Positions 7,925 through 15,204 of a stretch of DNA of 42,874 nt are shown one piece after another. Origin of the DNA: Candidatus Blautia merdavium (GTDB taxonomy: Bacteria; Bacillota; Clostridia; Lachnospirales; Lachnospiraceae); contig DWVZ01000034.1 in assembly GCA_019119975.1 (NCBI GenBank), positions 1 through 42,874 of the forward strand, read 5' to 3'. The position numbers and the translations under genes were made by a program. Numbering within the stretch: position 1 is the stretch's first letter; each line of letters opens with the position of its first letter. The notes under the pieces were generated by a model. The model did not search any database. It was not told where the DNA came from and saw only the letters and a list, made by a program, of their open reading frames with translations.

Positions 7925-7970
7925 AAGACCATGAAAATCAGAACCTGTTTTTGAGAAAGGAAGTACAGCT

Positions 7971-8774
7971 ATGGATGTAATGAAAAGCTTTTCACTGGAA
8001 GGAAAAGTAGCGCTGGTCACAGGCGCGGCGTATGGCATCGGATTTGCCATTGCCGAAGCTTATGCGGCAGCAGGAGCAAAGATCGCGTTTAACTGCAGGA
8101 GCCAGGAGCATCTGGATACGGCTCTGAAGCAGTATCAGGAAAAAGGAATCGAGGCAAAAGGATTTCTCTGTGATGTGACAGACGAAGGACAGGTAGCCGC
8201 CATGGTGGCAGAGATCGAGAAGGAACTGGGGACCATTGATATCCTGGTAAACAATGCGGGGATCATCAAAAGGATTCCCATGACCGATATGACGGCAGCA
8301 GAGTTCCGGCAGGTGGTGGATATTGACCTGAATGCGCCTTTCATCGTGTCTAAGGCAGTTCTTCCGGGCATGATCAAAAAAGGTCATGGAAAGATCATCA
8401 ATGTCTGCTCTATGATGAGCGAACTGGGAAGAGAGACCGTATCCGCCTATGCGGCAGCCAAGGGCGGTCTGAAGATGCTGACCAAGAACATTGCTTCCGA
8501 ATACGGAGAATATAACATTCAGTGCAACGGCATCGGACCGGGCTATATTGCCACACCTCAGACAGCGCCGCTGCGGGAAGTACAGCCGGACGGCTCTAAG
8601 CATCCCTTTGACCAGTTTATCATCGGCAAGACGCCGGCAGCACGCTGGGGAACGCCGGAAGACCTTATGGGACCTGCCGTGTTCCTGGCTTCGGATGCCT
8701 CTGATTTTGTCAATGGTCACATCCTGTATGTCGACGGCGGCATTCTGGCTTATATTGGAAAACAGCCCAAATAA
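7971..8774 (+). CDS. SDR dehydrogenase, DhuD/KduD type (3-deoxy-hexulosonate reduction)
   Basis: A 267-residue short-chain dehydrogenase. The nucleotide-binding motif TGAAYGIG is at 17-24, NNAG at 94-97, and the catalytic triad is Ser147, Tyr160 and Lys164 (YAAAK). Overall it matches the gluconate 5-dehydrogenase/KduD/DhuD group. With GH88 upstream and the RpiB-fold gene next, the best reading is DhuD: reduction of 3-deoxy-D-glycero-2,5-hexodiulosonate to 2-keto-3-deoxygluconate. The GH88-DhuI-DhuD route is established for streptococcal glycosaminoglycan breakdown. SDR specificity cannot be read from motifs alone, so a plain gluconate 5-dehydrogenase remains possible. The start behind AAAGGAAG fits; a second Met three codons later is a minor alternative. 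The next gene lies 137 bases on. Confidence 0.8.
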   Translation: MDVMKSFSLEGKVALVTGAAYGIGFAIAEAYAAAGAKIAFNCRSQEHLDTALKQYQEKGIEAKGFLCDVTDEGQVAAMVAEIEKELGTIDILVNNAGIIKRIPMTDMTAAEFRQVVDIDLNAPFIVSKAVLPGMIKKGHGKIINVCSMMSELGRETVSAYAAAKGGLKMLTKNIASEYGEYNIQCNGIGPGYIATPQTAPLREVQPDGSKHPFDQFIIGKTPAARWGTPEDLMGPAVFLASDASDFVNGHILYVDGGILAYIGKQPK

Positions 8775-8911
8775 GTACGGCAGAGAGTGAATCCGGATAG
8801 GAAAAGAAACGAGAATCCGAAGATGTAAAAATCAACAAAGAAAAAGGTAAAAAGGAAAAGCAGAAGGAGACTGTGACAAGAACTCTTTCTGGGAAAAGGA
8901 GAAAAACAGAT

Positions 8912-9550
8912 ATGAGAATCGCATTGATCAATGAAAACAGCCAGGCTGCCAAGAATGCAGTCATTGAAAATTCCCTGAAAAAGGTAGTAGAGCCCATGGG
9001 CTTTACAGTAGACAACTATGGCATGTACACCGCAGAGGATGAGGCGCAGATGACTTATGTACAGGTAGGGATCCTGGCAGCTGTCCTGTTAAATTCCGGC
9101 GCGGCAGACTATGTGATCACAGGCTGCGGTACCGGAGAAGGCGCCATGCTGGCGTGCAATTCTTTCCCCGGCGTGATCTGCGGACATGTGGAAGATCCCC
9201 TGGATGCCTATACCTTCGCACAGATCAACGACGGCAACGCCATTGCGCTGCCTTTTGCCAAAGGCTATGGCTGGGGCGGAGACCTGAATCTGGAATACAT
9301 CTTTGAAAAGCTGTTCTGCGAAGAAAGCGGACAGGGATATCCCAGAGAAAGAGCAGTGCCGGAACAGAGAAATAAGAAAATCCTGGATCAGGTGAAGGAA
9401 GTAACCTACCGGGATCTGACCGATATCTTAAAAGAGCTGGACAGGGATCTGGTAAAGGGTGCCCTGGCAGGAGAGCATTTCCAGGAATACTTCTTTGCAA
9501 ACTGTAAATGCGAAAAGATCGCTCAGTGCGTAAAGGAAATCCTGGCGTAA
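8912..9550 (+). CDS. RpiB/LacAB-fold isomerase, probable DhuI
   Basis: A 212-residue protein with the RpiB/LacAB sugar-isomerase fold: MRIALINENSQAAKN at the start, then DYVITGCGTGEGAMLACN (about 66-83), the phosphate-loop-like region of RpiB. It is longer than true ribose-5-phosphate isomerase B (about 150 residues) because of a C-terminal extension. That matches, in length and extension, the streptococcal DhuI that converts 4-deoxy-L-threo-5-hexosulose-uronate to the 2,5-diketo acid. Its place right after a DhuD-type gene and in the same locus as GH88 supports this strongly. An upstream in-frame start at 8873 would add 13 unlikely residues; AAAGGAG before 8912 decides the start. It ends at a bidirectional terminator. 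Confidence 0.82.
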   Translation: MRIALINENSQAAKNAVIENSLKKVVEPMGFTVDNYGMYTAEDEAQMTYVQVGILAAVLLNSGAADYVITGCGTGEGAMLACNSFPGVICGHVEDPLDAYTFAQINDGNAIALPFAKGYGWGGDLNLEYIFEKLFCEESGQGYPRERAVPEQRNKKILDQVKEVTYRDLTDILKELDRDLVKGALAGEHFQEYFFANCKCEKIAQCVKEILA

Positions 9551-9585
9551 AGGAAATTCTGTCTTAAAAGAAAACCAGAGAAAAG

Positions 9586-9628
9586 CAGGGTCCGCAGAAC
9601 TGCCGTAAGGTGTGTTCTGCGGACCCTG
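9586..9628. terminator. Bidirectional terminator between DhuI-type and ATPase genes
   Basis: A perfect 15-bp stem (9586-9600 with 9614-9628) has a 13-base loop. AAAAG precedes it and TAAATTTA follows, serving both converging genes. Confidence 0.85.
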
Positions 9629-9643
9629 TAAATTTATCCGTAT

Positions 9644-11530
9644 CTATAAATTCTTCACAAACAGTGCTCGTATGGCATTTAAGACCGCAAGGATCATGAC
9701 TCCCACATCGGCGAAGATCGCCAGCCACATATTGGCAATGCCCAGTGCTCCCAAAAGGAGACAGATCAGCTTGATGCCGATGGCAAAGACAATGTTCTGG
9801 TATACGATGCCCAGACATTTCCGGGAAATTTTGATCGCTTTGGCGATCTGCATGGGATCGTCGTCCATGAGGACCACGTCAGCAGCTTCAATAGCGGCAT
9901 CCGAACCCATAGCGCCCATGGCAATACCGATATCCGCGCGGCGAAGTACCGGCGCGTCATTGATGCCGTCCCCCACGAAGGCAAGCTTTGCCTTCTCCGG
10001 TTTATTCCGGAGCATTTCTTCTACCTTTTCCACTTTTCCGGCAGGAAGCAGCTCGCTGTACACTTCATCCAGACCAAGGGAAGCAGCCGTTTGTTCGCCT
10101 ACTTTCCGTGCGTCTCCGGTGAGCATGACAGTTTTCTTTACCCCGGCTGCCCGCAGGGAGGAAACCGCTTTTTGAGCAGTGGGTTTGATGACATCGGAGA
10201 TCACAAGATGTCCGGCATAACTGCCGTCGACAGCCATATGGATGATTGTGCCCACATGACTGCAGGGCTGATAGGATATTCCCAGATGATCCATGAGTTT
10301 TCCGTTTCCGGCTGCCACCATCTTGCCGTCTACCTTTGCCACAATGCCGTTGCCGCTGATCTCCTGGATATCGGAAACCCGGGAGCGGTCCAGCTCCTTC
10401 CCATAAGCCCGCTGGATGCTTTTGCTGATGGGGTGGGAGGAGGCGCTTTCTGCCAGTGCGGCATACTCCAGGAGCTTTTCATCCTCCATGGTAGTATGGT
10501 GGATGCCGTTGACTTCAAAGACGCCCTGAGTCAGGGTTCCGGTCTTATCAAAGACGACGATCTTGGTCTGGGAAAGGGTTTCCAGATAATTGGATCCCTT
10601 TACCAGCACGCCTTCCTTGCTGGCGCCTCCGATGCCTGCGAAGAAGCTTAAAGGAATGCTGATCACCAGGGCGCAGGGGCAGCTGATCACCAGGAAGGTC
10701 AGCGCTCGGTAGATCCAGTCCTCCCATCCGGCAGGAAGTCCCAGAGCGAACATGCGTACCAGAGGAGGCAGCACTGCCAGCGCCAGAGCAGAGCCGCAGA
10801 CCGCAGGCGTGTAAACGCGGGCGAATTTGGAAATGAAGTCTTCGGATTTTGATTTTCTGGAGCTGGCGTTTTCCACCAGATCCAGGATCTTGGATACGGT
10901 GGATTCTCCGAATTCTTTGGTGGTGCGGATCTTCAGCACACCGGTCATGTTGATGCAGCCGCTGATGATCTCATCCCCGGCTTTGGCATCCCGGGGAAGG
11001 CTCTCTCCGGTCAGTGCGCTGGTGTTCAGGGTGGAGACGCCCTCCACGATCACACCGTCAATGGGGACTTTCTCACCGGGCTGTACTACAATGACGGTAC
11101 CAATCTCGATTTCGTCCGGATCCACTTTTTCCAGCTTTCCGTCCTGTTCGATATTGGCATAGTCGGGACGGATATCCATCAGATCGCTGATGTTGCGCCG
11201 GCTTTTGCCGACAGCGTAGCTCTGGAACCATTCGCCGATCTGGTAGAACAGCATAACGGCAATGGCTTCCGTATAGTCTCCGCTCTGTTCATAAAGGGCA
11301 ATGGCAATGGCGCCTATGGTAGCTACAGCCATGAGGAAGTTTTCGTCAAAGACCTGGCGGTTTTTGATCCCTTTTCCAGCCTTCAGCAGGATATCATAGC
11401 CGATGGTCAGGTAAGGAACCAGATAACAGACAAAACGCAGGATGCCTGTGACCGGGACAAAGGAAAGAAGGATCAACAGAGCAGCAGCAGTGAGGATACG
11501 AGCCAGCATCTTTTTTTGCTTTTTATTCAT
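9644..11530 (-). CDS. P1B-type heavy-metal ATPase (zinc/cadmium type)
   Basis: A 628-residue membrane pump that exports divalent metal ions using ATP. Visible parts are two N-terminal hydrophobic segments, the actuator motif TGES (near 170), the metal-site CPC at 284-286, the phosphorylation motif DKTGTLT with Asp328, SSHPISKSI with the nucleotide-binding HP, and GDGINDAP near the end. CPC together with the ArsR neighbour favours zinc, cadmium or lead over copper. The usual N-terminal metal-binding domain is missing: the protein starts almost at the first membrane helix, and a separate HMA protein is encoded upstream on the same strand. A perfect 16-bp palindrome lies 24 bases before its start codon. 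Confidence 0.92.
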   Translation of the reverse strand: MNKKQKKMLARILTAAALLILLSFVPVTGILRFVCYLVPYLTIGYDILLKAGKGIKNRQVFDENFLMAVATIGAIAIALYEQSGDYTEAIAVMLFYQIGEWFQSYAVGKSRRNISDLMDIRPDYANIEQDGKLEKVDPDEIEIGTVIVVQPGEKVPIDGVIVEGVSTLNTSALTGESLPRDAKAGDEIISGCINMTGVLKIRTTKEFGESTVSKILDLVENASSRKSKSEDFISKFARVYTPAVCGSALALAVLPPLVRMFALGLPAGWEDWIYRALTFLVISCPCALVISIPLSFFAGIGGASKEGVLVKGSNYLETLSQTKIVVFDKTGTLTQGVFEVNGIHHTTMEDEKLLEYAALAESASSHPISKSIQRAYGKELDRSRVSDIQEISGNGIVAKVDGKMVAAGNGKLMDHLGISYQPCSHVGTIIHMAVDGSYAGHLVISDVIKPTAQKAVSSLRAAGVKKTVMLTGDARKVGEQTAASLGLDEVYSELLPAGKVEKVEEMLRNKPEKAKLAFVGDGINDAPVLRRADIGIAMGAMGSDAAIEAADVVLMDDDPMQIAKAIKISRKCLGIVYQNIVFAIGIKLICLLLGALGIANMWLAIFADVGVMILAVLNAIRALFVKNL

Positions 11531-11554
11531 GGTAGATTCACTCCTTTTTATATA

Positions 11555-11570
11555 TTAAGCAATTGCTTAA
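11555..11570. promoter_or_regulatory. 16-bp perfect palindrome before the metal ATPase gene
   Basis: TTAAGCAATTGCTTAA is a perfect palindrome 24 bases before the ATPase start codon, in an AT-rich stretch. It resembles in its outer half-sites the palindrome in front of the HMA gene and is a candidate site for the divergent ArsR regulator. I could not place a convincing promoter around it, because the ribosome site follows too closely. Confidence 0.5.
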
Positions 11571-11687
11571 ATGTTTATCTGTATCCCGAAGCAAAAAGTC
11601 TGTGGGAATCTGCATAGGACCCAACAGGGCGCACGGTCAGATTTCCCGGCAGACTTTTCTGCGCAGGAGCCGTTTGGCTGCGGGGGA

Positions 11688-11906
11688 TTAAAGGAAAATC
11701 TCGCAGTCGCTCTCTACTTTTTTGCAGTTTTTCAGAACTTCCTGCATGACTGCTTTTGCTTCCTGACCTTCCTCAAATTCCACGATCATTTTTAATGTCA
11801 TGAAGTTTACAGTGGCATCCTTGACACCTGCGGTATTTTTTGCAGCCTGTTCCATTTTGTTAGCGCAGTTTGCGCAGTCAACGTCGATCTTATAAGTTTT
11901 TTTCAT
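11688..11906 (-). CDS. Stand-alone heavy-metal-associated (HMA) domain protein
   Basis: A 72-residue protein that is a single HMA fold, with the metal-binding CANC motif (Cys11 and Cys14) in the first loop after strand one (KTYKIDVDCANCANKME). This domain is normally fused to the N-terminus of P1B ATPases, and the ATPase 157 bases downstream on the same strand lacks it. It most likely carries metal to that pump or senses load. An AAAGGAG ribosome site precedes the ATG. Its promoter contains a palindrome placed to be repressed by the divergent ArsR protein. A copper-chaperone reading (CopZ) is possible but fits the neighbours less well. Confidence 0.85.
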   Translation of the reverse strand: MKKTYKIDVDCANCANKMEQAAKNTAGVKDATVNFMTLKMIVEFEEGQEAKAVMQEVLKNCKKVESDCEIFL

Positions 11907-11941
11907 CTTTCATTTTCTCCTTTACAAGCGATGTTTTTAAT

Positions 11942-11971
11942 TTTATAATTAAACATATATTTAATTGTTGA
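11942..11971 (-). promoter_or_regulatory. HMA/ATPase promoter with operator inside the spacer
   Basis: Minus-strand TCAACA (11971-11966) and TATAAA (11947-11942) are 18 bases apart. The spacer holds an inverted repeat, AATTAAA - 6 bases - TTTAATT (11947-11953 and 11960-11966). A repressor here would sit between the -35 and -10 elements, as is usual for ArsR/SmtB-type metal repressors. Confidence 0.6.
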
Positions 11972-12089
11972 TTCCATCATACACAGGAAGATGCACAAAG
12001 TCAATGGAGAAAAAAAGGATATTTCTATCCGGGCAAAAAGTATTTCCATTTGGACTAAAAAGAATTTTGCAGTAGGAGGTTTTCAGAGA

Positions 12090-12455
12090 ATGACAGAAAG
12101 AAGCCTGCCCCAGGAGCAAGGGATGAAGTTGGAAAAGAAACTAAAGGATATGCCCAGTGTAGACAGCTTTCAGATTGTGGCAGATATTTTCAAGCAGCTG
12201 GGAGATGGAAGCCGCATCCGCATTTTCTGGCTTTTATGCCACTGTGAGGAATGTGTCATGAATATTTCCGCACTGGTGGATATGAGCAGTCCGGCGGTTT
12301 CCCATCATTTAAGGCAGCTAAAGAGCGGCGGACTGATCGTAAGCCGCAGAGAAGGGAAAGAAGTATACTATAAGGCTGCCGGCACAGAACGGGCACAGCT
12401 GCTCCATCATATGATTGAAGCGCTGGTGAAGATTGCCTGCCCTTCAGAAATTTAA
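12090..12455 (+). CDS. ArsR/SmtB-family metal-sensing repressor
   Basis: A 121-residue winged-helix regulator. IFKQLGDGSRIRIFWLL leads into a metal-ligand segment CHCEEC (Cys50, His51, Cys52, Cys55), placed like the ELCVCD thiolate site of CadC and ArsR. The recognition helix follows (SSPAVSHHLRQLKSGGLI) and then the wing (SRREGKEVYYKAA). AGGAGGT at 12074-12080 selects ATG 12090 over the upstream in-frame start at 11991. It is divergent from the HMA-ATPase pair, with a palindrome in the shared region. Metal binding should release DNA and switch on efflux. The exact metal (Cd/Pb/Zn) is inferred. An AraC gene follows after only 20 bases, so the two may be co-transcribed. Confidence 0.88.
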   Translation: MTERSLPQEQGMKLEKKLKDMPSVDSFQIVADIFKQLGDGSRIRIFWLLCHCEECVMNISALVDMSSPAVSHHLRQLKSGGLIVSRREGKEVYYKAAGTERAQLLHHMIEALVKIACPSEI

Positions 12456-12475
12456 AGGAAAAGGCAGGGATCAGG

Positions 12476-13384
12476 ATGAGCAGATACGAGTTGGACCATA
12501 TCAGGACAGAGGGAGAAGGGGAAATGATCCAGTACCAGGTCTACCCGGGGATCGAGGTGTACCGCAGCAGCTTCCGCGCGGAGCAGGTGACCATGCTCCA
12601 CAAACCGGATCCTTATGTACTGGAGATCAATTACTGCCACAAGGGCAGGGCAGGATGGAATATGAAAGGAGGAACCTCCGTCTATCTGGGAGAGGGAGAT
12701 CTGTGCCTTCATTCCATGGCATACTGCGCGGATTCGGAGATGATGCTGCCCCTGGGCTATTATGAAGGCATCTGCGCGGCAGTGGATTTAAGACAGGTTG
12801 CCCAGTCGCCTCCGGAGATCCTTTTGGAGGCAGATCTGGATTTTCAGCAGATTGCCGGAAAATACTGCAGCTGCCGCCGATCTGCCGTGATCTGGGCAGA
12901 CGACAGGGTACAGAGGATTTTCGGAGCGCTTTACGGCATTGCTCCCTGCCTGCAGCTGCCCTATCTGAAGCTGAAGATGCAGGAGCTGCTTTTATTTCTC
13001 AGCCAGGAAGATCCGGGGGATTGGCAGGCAGCCCAGTACAGCTCCGGACAGACCGAACTGGTCAAGCAGATCCACAGCCAGCTTACCAGGGACCTGAAGC
13101 AGAGGTACACCATAGAAGAGCTGTCCCGGCAGTATCTTTTGAACACTTCTTCCTTAAAAGAGTTATTTAAAGCCGTATACGGATTTCCGGTGGCTTCTTA
13201 TATGAAAGAATACCGGGTGCGCCGGGCAATGGAACTGCTGCGGGATACGGGGGACAGTATCTCAGACATTTCCAAAAGCGTGGGCTATGAGACCCAGGGA
13301 AAATTTACAAAAGCCTTTAAGGACGTGGCAAAAGTCCTGCCTTCTGAATACCGGAAGCAGTGCAGGAAAGAGCAGGGCGTCTGA
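12476..13384 (+). CDS. AraC-family transcriptional regulator
   Basis: A 302-residue regulator. The N-terminal part is a beta-rich sensing domain (LEINYCHKGRAGWNMKGG, then YLGEGDLCLHSM), and residues about 205-300 carry the two AraC helix-turn-helix motifs (YTIEELSRQYLLNTSSLKELFK and ISDISKSVGYETQGKFTKAF). The domain plan resembles PchR-type members, but no ligand can be assigned. It lies 20 bases after the ArsR gene and 74 bases before the YesM-type kinase. It could therefore be read from the metal operon or belong to the sugar-import cluster; the gap to the kinase contains only weak promoter-like sequence. Confidence 0.85.
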   Translation: MSRYELDHIRTEGEGEMIQYQVYPGIEVYRSSFRAEQVTMLHKPDPYVLEINYCHKGRAGWNMKGGTSVYLGEGDLCLHSMAYCADSEMMLPLGYYEGICAAVDLRQVAQSPPEILLEADLDFQQIAGKYCSCRRSAVIWADDRVQRIFGALYGIAPCLQLPYLKLKMQELLLFLSQEDPGDWQAAQYSSGQTELVKQIHSQLTRDLKQRYTIEELSRQYLLNTSSLKELFKAVYGFPVASYMKEYRVRRAMELLRDTGDSISDISKSVGYETQGKFTKAFKDVAKVLPSEYRKQCRKEQGV

Positions 13385-13458
13385 GACGGAAAAAGGTAGA
13401 AAAAAGGGAGAAAGTGCAGTATCATATACTATAGAAAGAGCAGACAGGGGTTTTGAGA

Positions 13459-15204
13459 ATGAAAAAGGGAAAGAGCTCAATACAGAAAAAGCTGGTTCTG
13501 ATGTTCGGTGTGATCATTGCAGTGATCATGGGGATCGCCATGCTTCTGCATATCCGTTCTATGAAGAATATGAGAACCCTGGTTTATGAAAATATGCAGG
13601 CGCAGGCAGAGTATTATCAGGAGAATCTGGACAGAGAAATTGATAATATCCTGAAGCTGCAGATTGATTTTTTTACCAATCAGAAGCTGATATTCCTTAC
13701 AGAGGAAAATGCACTGCAAAGTGATTACGAGCGCAGGGAGGCTTTGCTGTCTGTGCGGGAGAGGATTGGAACCATCGCGGATTATGGGACGCTGGTGAAG
13801 GATGCCGTGCTTTATATACCAGACGCCGGATACCGGGTGACGGCAGGAGCCATCCGGAAAATGACCGGGGAAGACCAGGCTGCGGCAGAGGAGTATATGA
13901 AAAATGCATCAGAAACTTCTATGAATTATGACGGAGAAAATTTTTATGTGATGCGCAGCAGGAAGCTGGGCGGCGACCAGGATTTTATCTTCGTCATCAC
14001 CTTTTCCACCAGACAGCTGGTGGAGAATCTCTCGATGCTGAGTACTTCCCCGCAGAGCGGAGCCTTTATTTACAACCGGGAGGAGGACATCCTCATAGAA
14101 AGCCCTCCCGGGCAGTGCGGCGGCAGGGAGATTTTAGGACAGCTTGAGACGGATACACAGGAGGACTATCTTCCGATCCAGAGGGTAGGGACGGCAGGGA
14201 CCCACTATCTGGTCTGTGTGGGAAATTCCAATAATCTGGGGCTTTTTGTCCAGTATGTGGAGGAAAAGACCATTATGGAATACAGCAGGAAGACCTGGAT
14301 TTCCATGTTCATCTTTCTGGCGCTGATGATCGCCATGTCTGCTATGTTCGTGCTGTATACGAAAAAGACGGTGCACAAGCCCATGCAGCAGCTGGTCTCA
14401 GCGTTTGAAAAAGTAAAGGTGGGAAACCTGAAGGAACATATCTCCCATAAGGAGAACGATGAGTTTGACTACCTGTATGAGGGCTTCAATGACATGGAGG
14501 ATAAGCTGTCCCAGCTGATCCAGGAGGTTTATGTACAGAAGAACCTGGCAGAAAAAGCACAGCTGAAGCAGCTGCAGGCACAGATCAATCCGCACTTTTT
14601 ATACAACAGCTTTTTTATCCTCAGCCGGAGGATCAAGCGGCAGGATTATGAAAATGCAGAGGACTTTGCCAAGCATCTGGGAAATTATTTCCGGTTCCTT
14701 ACCAGAAACGGTTCGGACGATACTACTCTGGAGCGGGAGAGCGAACATGCCAGAAGCTATGCTGCCATACAGGGCGTGCGTTTTGCCGGAAGGCTGACCA
14801 TAGAATTCGGAGAACTTTTGCCGGACTGGAAAGAGGTAAAGGTGCCCAGGCTGATCCTGCAGCCTTTGCTGGAAAATTCCTTTGAGCATGGGCTGGAGAA
14901 CCGGGTCAGCGACGGATTGCTGCGGATTTCCTTCACCCCTGTGGGACAGGGACTTGAGATCTGTGTGGAGGACAACGGAGAAGATGTAAAAGAGGAAGAC
15001 CTGCAGCGGATGCAGGCAAAGCTGAGAGACAGCGACAGCGAGGAGATCACAGGACTTTCCAATATTCACAAGCGGCTGAACTATTATTTTCACGGGAAAG
15101 CCGGACTGGTCATTGAAAGAAGCCCGTTGGGCGGAGCTGCTGTAAAGATTAAGATAGAAGGGGCGGGGGAATCAGATGAATCAGAATCTGTTGATCGTGG
15201 ATGA
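13459..15204 (+). CDS. YesM-type sensor histidine kinase
   Basis: A 581-residue membrane kinase. Helix one spans about 11-31, an extracellular sensing domain about 32-278, helix two about 280-301, then a HAMP linker, the His_kinase (PF06580) box with QINPHFLYN and phospho-acceptor His379, and an ATPase domain with LLENSFEHGL and VEDNG. This architecture belongs to YesM/LytS-like kinases that pair with AraC-type response regulators and control CUT1 sugar importers. The ATG at 13459 is preferred; an in-frame TTG two codons upstream is an alternative. The end overlaps the response-regulator gene by 29 bases, showing translational coupling. Confidence 0.92.
   Translation: MKKGKSSIQKKLVLMFGVIIAVIMGIAMLLHIRSMKNMRTLVYENMQAQAEYYQENLDREIDNILKLQIDFFTNQKLIFLTEENALQSDYERREALLSVRERIGTIADYGTLVKDAVLYIPDAGYRVTAGAIRKMTGEDQAAAEEYMKNASETSMNYDGENFYVMRSRKLGGDQDFIFVITFSTRQLVENLSMLSTSPQSGAFIYNREEDILIESPPGQCGGREILGQLETDTQEDYLPIQRVGTAGTHYLVCVGNSNNLGLFVQYVEEKTIMEYSRKTWISMFIFLALMIAMSAMFVLYTKKTVHKPMQQLVSAFEKVKVGNLKEHISHKENDEFDYLYEGFNDMEDKLSQLIQEVYVQKNLAEKAQLKQLQAQINPHFLYNSFFILSRRIKRQDYENAEDFAKHLGNYFRFLTRNGSDDTTLERESEHARSYAAIQGVRFAGRLTIEFGELLPDWKEVKVPRLILQPLLENSFEHGLENRVSDGLLRISFTPVGQGLEICVEDNGEDVKEEDLQRMQAKLRDSDSEEITGLSNIHKRLNYYFHGKAGLVIERSPLGGAAVKIKIEGAGESDESESVDRG

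Noticed and set aside
5443-9550. Sulfoquinovose-degradation locus
   Set aside because: Only the YihS-like gene suggests it. Sulfoquinovosidase, sulfosugar kinase or transaldolase, aldolase and sulfonate exporter are absent, and the sulfonate-contact residues are replaced.
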